Shown piece after piece: positions 41,608 to 49,889 of a DNA stretch of 64,000 nt (within the stretch, counting starts at the first letter, position 1; each line of letters starts with the position of its first letter). The position numbers and the translations under genes are program-made. The DNA is taken from NCBI RefSeq assembly GCF_014651035.1, contig NZ_BMWC01000019.1:1-64000 (forward strand), read 5' to 3'. A model generated the notes under the pieces. It searched no databases. It was not told where the DNA came from and saw nothing but the letters and a program-made list of their open reading frames with translations. Origin of the DNA: Streptomyces lomondensis (GTDB taxonomy: Bacteria; Actinomycetota; Actinomycetes; Streptomycetales; Streptomycetaceae).

Positions 41608-44544
41608 GTGCCCCAGGCCTCATCAGTCACGCCTGTTGTCGGGCGGGATGCCGAACTCGCGCGGCTCTCCGACGTACTGGAGCGTGCGCGCGGAGGTGAG
41701 GCGCGAGCCGTGCTGGTCGCCGGGGACGCCGGTGTCGGCAAGACGCGGGTGCTGGACGAAGTCGGGAAGCGGGCCGCCGAGGGCGGTATGACCGTGGTCA
41801 CCGGGCACTGTGTGGATCTCGGCGACGTCGGGCTGCCCTATCTGCCGTTCACCGAGATCCTGGGGGTGCTCGCCGCCGACGAGCGGTTCGCGGGGGCCCT
41901 GGCCGCGCATCCCGTGGTCGAGCGGCTGCTGGGGGCCGGGACCGATGCCGTGCGGGACGTGGACGGGCGGTTGCGGCTGTTCGAGGGGATGGCCGGGCTG
42001 CTGGCCGACGTGGCGGAGGTCGCCCCGCTGTTGCTCGTGCTGGAGGATCTGCACTGGGCCGACCAGTCGTCGCGGGACCTGCTGCGGTTCCTGCTCGGCC
42101 GGGGCGTCCTGCGGCACCGGCTGGCGGTGTTCGCCTCGTACCGGGCGGACGACCTGCACCGCCGGCATCCCCTGCGGCCGCTGCTGGCGGAGCTGGTGCG
42201 GCTGCCCGCCGTGGAGCGGCTGGAGCTGCGGCCGCTGGCCGATCCCGATGTGGACCGGCTGGTGCGGGCCCTCGAACAACGGCCGCTGCCGGACGCCACC
42301 GTGCGGCGGATCGTGGAGCGGGCCGAGGGGAACGCCTTCTACGCGGAGGAGCTGCTCGCGGCCACCGACACGGAGTCCGGCGGGGTGCCCAGCGGACTCG
42401 CCGATGTGCTGCTGATCCGCTTCGAGCAGCTCTCCGACACCGCCCAGCAGGTGCTGCGGACCGCCGCCGTCGCCGGGCGCCGGGTGGAGCACGACCTGCT
42501 GCGGGAGGCGGTCGGGCTGCCCGAGGAGGAGCTGGAGTCGGCGCTGCGCGAGGCGGTGGGGCGGCAGCTCCTGGTCGCCGGAGACGACGACACGTACTCC
42601 TTCCGGCACGCCCTCGCCCGCGAGGCCGTCTACGCCGATCTGCTGCCCGGGGAACGGGCCCGGCTGCACGGGTCGTTCGCGCGGCTGCTCGCCGGGCGCG
42701 GGCGCCGCGCCGAGAGCGCCGCCGAGCGCGCCCACCACTACCGGGAGAGCCACGACCTCGCCGAGGCGCTGGCCGCCTCCCTGGAGGCCGCCGACCACGC
42801 CCAGCGGGTCGGCGCACCGGCCGAGGAGCAGCGGCATCTCGAAGCCGCCCTCGACCTGTGGCCGGCCGTGGCGGCCGAGGCCCGGCCGGCCGGCGGGGGC
42901 GTCGACCGGGTGACGCTGACGTTGCGCGCCTCGGCGGCCGCCGCGCACGCCGGCGAGTTGCACCGGGCGGTCTCCCTCACCCGGTCCGCGCTGGCGGAGC
43001 TCGGCCAGGACGCCGACTCCGAGCTCGCCGCCCGGGTCCGCTACACCCTCGCCGGGAACCTGCTGAGCGTGGACAGCCTGACGGCGGCGTTCGCCTACAG
43101 CAGCGAGGCGCTGGCGATGATCCCGGAGGATCCCCCGTCGCGTACGTGGGTGTGGGCGGCGGCCACCCATGTCATGGCCGCGCGCTACGTCGGGGAGAAC
43201 GAGACCGCGCTGCGGGTGGCGCGCAGGGCGCTGGACGTGGCCGAGGCGCTGCGGGTGACCGACGCCCAGGCGGACCTGCTGATCTCCCTGGCCGGGTTCG
43301 ACGGCGGCGGGCGGCGCAGCCCGGAGGGACGGCAGCGGCTGCTCAAGGCCCGGGAACTGGCCTCGCGTTCGGGCAACGCGCCCGTGGAGCTGCGCGCCGT
43401 GTTCAACCTCGCCATGGGCTGTTACGAGAACGGGGACCTGGCGGAGTGCCTGCCCTGGCTGACGGAGGGCCTGGACCGGGCCCGGCGCGCCGGGCTGCTG
43501 TCGTCGCCGTACCCGCTGGAGATGCGGTACCTGCGGCTGCTGGTGCTGCACGCCCTGGGCCGCTGGGACGAGTGCGTGCGCGCGGCGGCGGCCGACGCCG
43601 AGGTGCTGCCGGCCGCCGGCGGGTACACGGTCGGTCCCGCGCTGTACGTGGCGCTGGCCCGCGGCGATCTCGCGGCGGCGGACCGGGCCCGTGCCCTGCT
43701 GGAGGGGCCCTTCGACTGGATGGCCACCCTGGTCGCGGGCATCGTCCTCACCGAGGCCGCGGTGCTGCGCGGTGATCCCGAGGACGCCGTGCGGTGGATG
43801 CGCTCCACGGTCACGGCCCTCACCGACGAGGCGGGCACCCGCCCGGACGTGACGGTCCGGCTCGCCGCCCTGGCGCTGTCCGCCGTTGCCGACGCGGCCG
43901 TCGAACTGCGGCGCACCGGCGACGAGCCGGGGGCCCGCCGCTGGGCGGACACGGCGACGGAACTGGTGGAACTGGCGCGGGACATCGCCTGCCACGGCGA
44001 GGACGGCACGCCGCAGGGGCCCGAGGGGCACGCGTGGCTGGCCCGGGCCGAGGCCGAGTGCGTGCGGGCCGTGTCGGGGCCGGACGCGGCGGCCTGGGCG
44101 GAGGCGGTGTCGGCGTTCGGCTACGGCGACGTCCACGAGCGGGCGCGCTGCCGGCTGCGGTACACCGAGGCGCTGGTGGCGGCCGGGCGTCGTGAGGAGG
44201 CGGCGGCGGAGGCCCGGGCGGTCCGGGAGACCGCCGAGCGCCTCGGTGCCGTGCCGCTGCGGGAGCAGGTGGACGCCCTGGTCCGTCGCGGCCGGCTGTC
44301 GGACACGCCGGACGGCGGCGACCGCGCCGGTGTGCTCACCGCGCGCGAGCAGGACGTGCTGCGGCTGCTCGCCCTCGGCCGCAGCAACCGGCAGATCGGC
44401 GAGGAGCTGTTCATCAGCGGCAAGACGGCGAGCGTCCATGTCTCCAACATCCTCGCCAAGCTGGGCGCGTCGAGCCGCGGCGAGGCCGTGGCGATCGCCT
44501 ACCGGGAGGGCCTGATCACCCCGGAGCCGTCGGCGTCCGGCTGA
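41608..44544 (+). CDS. LAL-type LuxR family regulator with AAA ATPase domain
   Basis: A 978-residue large ATP-binding LuxR regulator. N-terminal AAA domain: VVGRDAELARLSDVLERARG, Walker A VLVAGDAGVGKTRVLDE, Walker B LLLVLEDLHWADQSSRD. The middle (about 300-880) is helical, TPR-like. C-terminal LuxR HTH: LTAREQDVLRLLALGRSNRQ and ASVHVSNILAKLGASSRGEA. LAL proteins are usually activators of carbon or secondary-metabolite genes. GTG 41608 is the probable start (PQASSVTPVVGRDAEL); the ribosome binding site is weak. An unrelated open frame continues upstream. No target gene is obvious next to it. Confidence 0.9.
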   Translation: MPQASSVTPVVGRDAELARLSDVLERARGGEARAVLVAGDAGVGKTRVLDEVGKRAAEGGMTVVTGHCVDLGDVGLPYLPFTEILGVLAADERFAGALAAHPVVERLLGAGTDAVRDVDGRLRLFEGMAGLLADVAEVAPLLLVLEDLHWADQSSRDLLRFLLGRGVLRHRLAVFASYRADDLHRRHPLRPLLAELVRLPAVERLELRPLADPDVDRLVRALEQRPLPDATVRRIVERAEGNAFYAEELLAATDTESGGVPSGLADVLLIRFEQLSDTAQQVLRTAAVAGRRVEHDLLREAVGLPEEELESALREAVGRQLLVAGDDDTYSFRHALAREAVYADLLPGERARLHGSFARLLAGRGRRAESAAERAHHYRESHDLAEALAASLEAADHAQRVGAPAEEQRHLEAALDLWPAVAAEARPAGGGVDRVTLTLRASAAAAHAGELHRAVSLTRSALAELGQDADSELAARVRYTLAGNLLSVDSLTAAFAYSSEALAMIPEDPPSRTWVWAAATHVMAARYVGENETALRVARRALDVAEALRVTDAQADLLISLAGFDGGGRRSPEGRQRLLKARELASRSGNAPVELRAVFNLAMGCYENGDLAECLPWLTEGLDRARRAGLLSSPYPLEMRYLRLLVLHALGRWDECVRAAAADAEVLPAAGGYTVGPALYVALARGDLAAADRARALLEGPFDWMATLVAGIVLTEAAVLRGDPEDAVRWMRSTVTALTDEAGTRPDVTVRLAALALSAVADAAVELRRTGDEPGARRWADTATELVELARDIACHGEDGTPQGPEGHAWLARAEAECVRAVSGPDAAAWAEAVSAFGYGDVHERARCRLRYTEALVAAGRREEAAAEARAVRETAERLGAVPLREQVDALVRRGRLSDTPDGGDRAGVLTAREQDVLRLLALGRSNRQIGEELFISGKTASVHVSNILAKLGASSRGEAVAIAYREGLITPEPSASG

Positions 44545-44580
44545 CCGCCCGACCTGCCCGGGCCAGGCGCGTTCCCTTGG

Positions 44581-45825
44581 TCACCCGGCCCCACAGTCGA
44601 GGCTCTCCAGATCGACGGCGTCGGCCATCGCCCGCATCCCCTTGTCGTTGGGGTGCAGATGGTCGCCGCCGTCGAAGGCGGGGAGGATCCGCTCGGGGTC
44701 GTGGGGGCTGCGCAGGATGCGGTCGAAGTCCGCGACGGCGTCGAACTCGCCGCTGCCGCGGATGAAGGCGTTGACTTCCTGGCGTACCGCTTCCCCGGCG
44801 GGGTCCCACTCCTGCCAGCCCTTGAAGGGCGCGATCGTGGCGGCGACGACGCACTTCCCGGCCGCGTGCGCCCGGTCGATCATCTTCCGGTACCCGGCGA
44901 TCAGCCCGGCGGCCGTGGCCCCGGGCTCGGCCTTGATGTCGTTGACGCCCTGGAAGAGGAACACCGTCCGCACGCCCGGCAGCGAGAGCGCGTCCCGTTG
45001 CAGCCGGTTCAGGGCGCTCTGCCCGGGGCCGTCGGTGAGGACCTTGTTGCCGGCGATGCCGCCGTTGGCCACGCCCTTCACCGTGTTCGTCGGGGACTTG
45101 GCGAGGCGGCGGGCGAGGTAGTCGGGCCAGCGGCGGTTGAGGCCGGTCGTCGACTGCCGGCCGTCGGTGATGGAGTCGCCGAGGGCGGCCACGGCCCCCG
45201 TCCCCTTGCCGGGCCGCACGGTGACGGCGTCGAGGTAGAACCAGGAGCCGGTCCGCTGCTTCCAGTTCGCCGCGCTCTCCTCTGCGGTGTGGTCGCCCTC
45301 GGTGGTGTACGACGTCTGCATCGCCATCCAGTGCCCGGTGAGGGCGCCGCCCGCCCGGGCGACGTACAGGCTGACGGCGAGCGTGTGCGCGGCGGGGACA
45401 TGGCCGGGCAGCGGGTCGCTGTAGACGATGCCGCCTGGGGGGACGGTGACGGAGCGCGCGCCGCCGAAGGCCAGGCGCCTGTTGCTGCCGGGGACCAGCG
45501 CGGCCCCGTCCCGTTGCAGTCCCGCGTGGACGTTCTCGAACGTCACCGGCTGGTCGCCGAAGGCGTTGGACAGCCGCACCCTCAGGCCGCTGCCGCCGAC
45601 GCTGGTGTGCACCAGCAGCCGGTAGCCACGGCCGTCGACCGCCTCGCCGACGCGGTCGGCGGAGGAGGCCCAGGTGACCACGCCGTACCCGGCTCCCGTC
45701 GGGGCGCTGGGCGGCGGGGACGGCTGGTCCCCCCGGGGCGGCGCGCCGGTCCCGCAGCCCAGCGCGACGCAGCAGGAGAGGGCGGCCAGGGCGGCACGGC
45801 CGCGGGGGCGTGCGGTGCGGGGCAT
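44581..45825 (-). CDS. SGNH/GDSL hydrolase lipoprotein
   Basis: A 414-residue exported hydrolase. Signal: MPRTARPRGRAALAALSCCV followed by the lipobox ALGC, so it should be a surface lipoprotein. A beta-rich N-terminal domain (about 45-195) is followed by the SGNH core: ALGDSITDGRQSTTGLNRRW (Ser), NGGIAGNKVLTDG (Gly), FLFQGVNDIKAEPG (Asn) and DHLHPNDKGMRAMAD (Asp-x-x-His). This two-domain form occurs in Streptomyces esterases and lipases acting on acylated carbohydrates or lipids. AAGGAGC precedes the ATG with 8-base spacing. It converges with the LAL gene. Confidence 0.93.
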   Translation of the reverse strand: MPRTARPRGRAALAALSCCVALGCGTGAPPRGDQPSPPPSAPTGAGYGVVTWASSADRVGEAVDGRGYRLLVHTSVGGSGLRVRLSNAFGDQPVTFENVHAGLQRDGAALVPGSNRRLAFGGARSVTVPPGGIVYSDPLPGHVPAAHTLAVSLYVARAGGALTGHWMAMQTSYTTEGDHTAEESAANWKQRTGSWFYLDAVTVRPGKGTGAVAALGDSITDGRQSTTGLNRRWPDYLARRLAKSPTNTVKGVANGGIAGNKVLTDGPGQSALNRLQRDALSLPGVRTVFLFQGVNDIKAEPGATAAGLIAGYRKMIDRAHAAGKCVVAATIAPFKGWQEWDPAGEAVRQEVNAFIRGSGEFDAVADFDRILRSPHDPERILPAFDGGDHLHPNDKGMRAMADAVDLESLDCGAG

Positions 45826-46263
45826 CGTCGGCGCTCCTTCGGCCGGTCGGGCGTGAGCGGGATCCTGCGGGTCGTCCCGGCGTACGACACGGTAGTGGTG
45901 CGGCCTTCGGCGCTGTGCAGGGTGGCCCCGGAGGGGCCTGCCGTGCCGTCGGCGCAGGTCGAGGGCGAAGCCGCCGCGCGCGCCGGCTCCCCGGCCGCGA
46001 CTGCACGGCCGTTTCGGCGGGCGCCTGCCACCACAGCCGGCGGTGTGTGCCGCCGGTGGGCAGGGGCGCTTCGGCGGGGCGCTGTGGTGCGGCCGAGGCG
46101 GTGGAGGCGGGCAGCGCGGCGAGGCCGTCGGAAGCGGCGGGGATCGCTCCCGGCGGTAGTCGCATTGCCCTGTTTCGGGCGGGAACCCTCGTGTGCCCCT
46201 GGCCGTTGTCCGGACATCCGCTGCCGTACCGGAGCGGACAGGGCGAAACAACGGGGCGGGGCG
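45826..46263. other. 438-bp divergent intergenic region
   Basis: No gene seen. Very GC-rich, with short dyads such as CCGGCGG (46037-46043) and CCGCCGG (46050-46056). It must hold the promoters of the SGNH lipoprotein gene (left) and the TerD-CAP gene (right); the less GC-rich stretch at about 46150-46260 is the likelier site for the latter. No consensus promoter stood out. Confidence 0.5.
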
Positions 46264-47886
46264 ATGAGCGAGTTGGTTCCCGGCGGCAATCTGCCGTTGC
46301 CGGGCGGTGCGGTGAGCGTCCGGGTGCCCGGGCCGTTCGACGTGTCGGCGCTCGTCACGGACGACGGCGGAAAGGTCCGGGGCGACGAGGACTTCGTCTT
46401 CTACAACCAGCCGGCCGCGCCGGGCGCCCGGCTGCGGGGCGACACGCTGACCGTGGACCCGCCGAGGTTGCGTCCGGGCGCGACCCGGGTGACCATCGCC
46501 GTCAGCCCGGCCGATCCCGGCACCGCCCTGGGCCGCCTGCCCTCCCCCACGCTCCACGTCACCGACGCCGGCGGCCGCCCGCTCGCCCGGTTCACCCCGC
46601 CGCGGCCCGAGCGGGAGACGGTGCTGTTGCTCGCGGAGCTCTACCGGCGCGGCGACCGCTGGAAGCTGCGGGCCCTGGGCCAGGGGTACGCGGACGGACT
46701 GGCGGGCCTCGCCCGGGACTTCGGCGTCGACGTCGTGGACGACCCGCCAGCGTCCGGGCCGAACCCGGCGGCATCCGGCGCGCCGGGCATGGCGGCGCTC
46801 GGCGCACCAGGCACGGCAGCGAGCGGTACGCCGGGCATGGCAGCATCCGGCGCACCAGGCACGGCGGCGAGCGGTACGCCGGGCATGGCGGCATCCGGCG
46901 CGCCGGGCACGGCGGCATCCAGTACGCCAGGCACTGCGGCGACCGGTACGCCAGGCACGGCCGGCGCCCGGGTCTTCCGGCCGGGTCCCGATCCCGCCGC
47001 GCCAGGCTCGCCCGGCGGCGGGGCGCGGCGAGCGGGACCGGCGGCCGGAGCGGCCGCGACCGCCGTCTCCCCCTCCCCCGGCCCGCCGCCCTTCCCACCG
47101 TCCGCCCCCGACCCGGACGGTTTCCTCCCCCTGGTCAACTCCGCCCGTGCCGCAGCCGGTTCACCACCGGTCTCCCTCGACGCCCGTCTCGTGTCGGCGG
47201 CTCGGGAGCACGCCGCCGCCATGGCCGCCTCGGGGCGCCTGGGCGTCGAGTCCCGCGACGGCGTCTCCGTCTACCAGCGCGTCATCGGCGCCGGGTACGC
47301 GTACCTCACCATCGGCGAGCACCTGGTGTCCGGGCCGCGTACGGCCGACGAGTTCGTCGCGTACTGCCTGCGCCAGGACGCGCCCCGCCGCACCGTGCAG
47401 GACCTGGCGTTCACCCACACGGGCCTGGCCCACGTCCACGACGGCCCCTCCGGTGACACGTACTGGACCGCGCTGTGGGCCCGGCCCTTCACGCCGGACG
47501 GGCTGGCCGGGACGGCGGCGGCCGTCACCGACCTCACCAACCGGGAGCGGGCCCGGGCCGGACTGCCTCCCCTGGCCGTCGACCCGCTGCTCACCGCGGC
47601 GGCGCAGGCGCACAGCGCGGACATGGTGGCCCGCGCCTTCTACTCGCACACCGCGCCCGACGGCAGCCGGCCCTGGGACCGGGCCGCCGCCGCGGGCTCG
47701 ACCCGGCGTGCCATCGGCGAGAACATAGCCTGCGGCCAGCGCTCCCCCGCCGACGTGGTGGAGGGCTGGATGAACAGCCCCGGCCACCGGGCCAACATCC
47801 TCAAGCCCGACTTCACGCACATCGGCATCGGCTTCGCCGGCGGCGGCCGGGCGGGCACCTACTGGACGCAGCTCTTCGGCGGCTGA
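46264..47886 (+). CDS. TerD domain-CAP (SCP/PR1) fusion protein
   Basis: A 540-residue fusion. Residues 1-158: TerD-like domain (ELVPGGNLPLPGGAVSVRV, SALVTDDGGKVRGDEDFVFY, RVTIAVSPADPGTALG), a calcium-binding fold of tellurite-resistance and stress proteins. Residues 170-233: eight 8-residue repeats around ASGAPGTA. Residues about 285-410 and 420-540: two CAP/SCP domains; the second keeps the full motif set (LTNRERARAGLPPL, QAHSADMVARAFYSHTAPDG, IGENIACGQRS, GWMNSPGHRANIL, YWTQLFGG), the first is degenerate. CAP proteins are usually secreted, but no signal peptide precedes the TerD domain. The ATG follows a GGGGCGGGGC stretch; the long in-frame extension upstream is antisense to the lipoprotein gene and rejected. 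Confidence 0.88.
   Translation: MSELVPGGNLPLPGGAVSVRVPGPFDVSALVTDDGGKVRGDEDFVFYNQPAAPGARLRGDTLTVDPPRLRPGATRVTIAVSPADPGTALGRLPSPTLHVTDAGGRPLARFTPPRPERETVLLLAELYRRGDRWKLRALGQGYADGLAGLARDFGVDVVDDPPASGPNPAASGAPGMAALGAPGTAASGTPGMAASGAPGTAASGTPGMAASGAPGTAASSTPGTAATGTPGTAGARVFRPGPDPAAPGSPGGGARRAGPAAGAAATAVSPSPGPPPFPPSAPDPDGFLPLVNSARAAAGSPPVSLDARLVSAAREHAAAMAASGRLGVESRDGVSVYQRVIGAGYAYLTIGEHLVSGPRTADEFVAYCLRQDAPRRTVQDLAFTHTGLAHVHDGPSGDTYWTALWARPFTPDGLAGTAAAVTDLTNRERARAGLPPLAVDPLLTAAAQAHSADMVARAFYSHTAPDGSRPWDRAAAAGSTRRAIGENIACGQRSPADVVEGWMNSPGHRANILKPDFTHIGIGFAGGGRAGTYWTQLFGG
46771..46962 (+). repeat. 24-bp repeat (eight copies) in the TerD-CAP linker
   Basis: Eight in-frame 24-bp units encode ASGAPGMA/ASGTPGTA variants. 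Units alternate between a gcatccggc type and a gcgagcggt type, suggesting that a 48-bp pair was duplicated. Confidence 0.88.
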
Positions 47887-47983
47887 CCCCGCACCACGGC
47901 TGACCCCGCACCACCGCGCCGCGCACCGGTCATCCCTGCCGCGATCTTGGCGGAGGCGGACGCTCCGGGCGAGGATGCCCGTC

Positions 47984-48661
47984 ATGAAGGGTGACCTCTT
48001 TTCCAGTGAGCACATGGCACAGCCGGCCGTCGCGGCGGGCATGGCGGTCGAGAACGCCAAGTGCGTCCGGTACGCGGTGAACGGCGAGATGCTCGCCCGG
48101 CAGGGCGCGATGATCGCCTACCGCGGCAACCTCCAGTTCGAGCGCAAGGGCCAGGGCGTGGGCGGCATGCTGAAACGCGCGGTCACCGGGGAGGGCCTCC
48201 CGCTGATGGCGGTGCGCGGGCAGGGCGAGGCCTGGTTCGCGCACGAGGCGCAGAACTGCTTCGTCGTCGACGTCGAACCGGGTGACGAGTTCACGGTCAA
48301 CGGGCGCAACGTGCTGTGCTTCGACGCCACGTTGTCGTACCGCATCGCGACCGTGAAGGGCGCCGGCATCACCGGTGGCGGCCTGTTCAACAGCGTGTTC
48401 ACCGGGCACGGCAAGCTGGCCCTGGTATGCGAGGGCAACCCGCTCGTCATCCCGGTCTCGCCGCAGTACCCGGTGTACGTCGACACCGACGCGATCGTCG
48501 GCTGGACCGCGGGACTCCAGACCTCGCTGCACCGCTCCCAGTCCCTCGGCTCCATGCTGCGCGGCGGCTCCGGCGAGGCCGTGCAGCTGATGCTCCAGGG
48601 CCAGGGGTACGTCGTGGTGCGGCCGAGCGAGGCGACCCCGCAGAAACCGGGGCAGCACTGA
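47984..48661 (+). CDS. AIM24 family protein
   Basis: A 225-residue beta-helical protein of the AIM24 (mitochondrial biogenesis-like, formerly TIGR00266-type) family: GEMLARQGAMIAYRGNLQFE, MAVRGQGEAWFAHEAQNCFV, PVYVDTDAIVGWTAGLQTSL and GEAVQLMLQGQGYVVVRPSE. Function in bacteria unknown; TerD-rich loci often carry AIM24 genes. ATG 47984 is chosen as GAGG (47971-47974) is 9 bases upstream; ATG 47975 directly abuts it. It follows the TerD-CAP gene by 97 bases, so they may form a unit, and it ends at a hairpin. Confidence 0.88.
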   Translation: MKGDLFSSEHMAQPAVAAGMAVENAKCVRYAVNGEMLARQGAMIAYRGNLQFERKGQGVGGMLKRAVTGEGLPLMAVRGQGEAWFAHEAQNCFVVDVEPGDEFTVNGRNVLCFDATLSYRIATVKGAGITGGGLFNSVFTGHGKLALVCEGNPLVIPVSPQYPVYVDTDAIVGWTAGLQTSLHRSQSLGSMLRGGSGEAVQLMLQGQGYVVVRPSEATPQKPGQH

Positions 48662-48735
48662 GCCTCCGTCAGGTGATCTGCGCCTCACAGGCAACCCGGT
48701 CCGGCCCTCCAACGTCTTGATCGGCAACAGGTGAC

Positions 48736-48758
48736 GCCCTGGCCCTTGTGGCCAGGGC
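48736..48758 (+). terminator. Hairpin after the AIM24 gene
   Basis: GCCCTGGCC (48736-48744) and GGCCAGGGC (48750-48758) form a perfect 9-bp stem with a 5-base loop, 75 bases after the stop codon. No strong T-run. Confidence 0.65.
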
Positions 48759-48771
48759 CGATTTCCACCCG

Positions 48772-48817
48772 TCTATACACGCCATGTATACGCACTGTGT
48801 ATAGATGAGGTGTATAC
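48772..48817. promoter_or_regulatory. Repeated TGTATA operator array upstream of the TPR gene
   Basis: TCTATACAC (48772-48780) and GTGTATAGA (48797-48805) are perfect 9-bp inverted arms. TGTATA recurs at 48785, 48798 and 48811, that is every 13 bases, and as TATACA at 48774. This AT-rich block ends 17 bases before the TPR start codon, so it overlaps the promoter and is probably an operator. No regulator of obvious match is encoded next to it. Confidence 0.6.
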
Positions 48818-48833
48818 GGACCGAAAGGCATCG

Positions 48834-49889
48834 ATGTACGGCAAGGCATTCGCCCCGGAGTACCAGGGCGCACTCACCACCCTGTCCGTCAACTCCTCGC
48901 TGACCGACGTCCTGGCCGCCGGCACCGAGCAGTTGAGGGCGGCCGAGCGGGCCGGAAAGCCCGGGGAGGCGGCGCGTTCCGGGCTCGCCGTGGCCGAGGC
49001 GCACCGCAGGCTGGGCCGGGTCGAGGAGGCGGACCGGGCCTGGAAGGCGAGTTACCGCGCCGCCCGCCGGGCCGGGGACGTCGCGGCGATGGCCTGGGCT
49101 CTGTGGAGCGGCGGCACGCTGGCCCGGCAGCGCGGCGCGTTCCGGCTCGCCCGCCGGCTGCTCCAACTGGCCGCCGATCTGGGCGAGCGCGGCGGGGACG
49201 TCGTCGTACGCGGCTACTCGCTGGCGGGCCTGGCCGAGACCGGCCGGATCCAGGGCGACTACGAGGCCGTCGGCCGGCTGCACGAGCAGTTGCTCGCCGA
49301 GGCCCGGCGGCGCGGGGAGGCGCGGCACACGGTGTGGGCGCTGGAGGGCATCGCGCAGATGCACCGCAACATCGGGAAGTACGACACGGCGTACGCCCTG
49401 TTCGAGGAGGCCGCCGAAATCGCCGCGCGCGCCGACGACCGGCGCGGCCACGCCTGGGCGTTGCGCGGTCTGGCCGATGTGGTGTCCGTGCGCGACGGGG
49501 ACACCGAGCGGGCCCTGGACCTGCTGAGCGAGGCGGAGACGATGTGCCGCGCGATGCGGCTGTCCAGCGCGCTGGCCTACAACCACAAGATGCGCGGCAA
49601 CGTCCTGTACCGGGCCGGGCGTTACGCCGAGGCGCGGGCGCTGTACGAGCAGGCGCTCGCGGAGTTCCGCGAGATGAGCGAGCCGCGCGGGGAGGCGCTG
49701 TCGCGGCTGGGGCTGGCCAAGTCCCTGGCCCGGCTGGGCCGCGACCGGGGCGAGACGGCGGCCGAACTGGCCGACCTCGCCGGCACGCTGGAGCGGATCG
49801 GCCTCCAGCACGCCCGCGCGATGGTGGCCCGCGCCCATGAGGAACTCGGCATACCGGCGGACACGAGGGCGATGGAGGCGGCACGGTGA
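48834..49889 (+). CDS. Tetratricopeptide repeat protein
   Basis: A 351-residue all-helical protein with about seven TPR-like units: LAVAEAHRRLGRVEEADRAW, YSLAGLAETGRIQGDYEAVG, ALEGIAQMHRNIGKYDTAYA, LRGLADVVSVRDGDTERALD and RGNVLYRAGRYAEARALYEQ are the clearest. TPR proteins are scaffolds for protein-protein contacts. ATG 48834 follows GAAAGG. The polyprenyl synthetase gene overlaps its stop (GTGA), so the TPR protein may act with that enzyme. Confidence 0.85.
   Translation: MYGKAFAPEYQGALTTLSVNSSLTDVLAAGTEQLRAAERAGKPGEAARSGLAVAEAHRRLGRVEEADRAWKASYRAARRAGDVAAMAWALWSGGTLARQRGAFRLARRLLQLAADLGERGGDVVVRGYSLAGLAETGRIQGDYEAVGRLHEQLLAEARRRGEARHTVWALEGIAQMHRNIGKYDTAYALFEEAAEIAARADDRRGHAWALRGLADVVSVRDGDTERALDLLSEAETMCRAMRLSSALAYNHKMRGNVLYRAGRYAEARALYEQALAEFREMSEPRGEALSRLGLAKSLARLGRDRGETAAELADLAGTLERIGLQHARAMVARAHEELGIPADTRAMEAAR

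Noticed and set aside
44653..46263. In-frame plus-strand extension ahead of the TerD-CAP protein
   Set aside because: It runs antisense through the SGNH lipoprotein gene, has no domain content, and the TerD domain starts exactly at the ATG at 46264.
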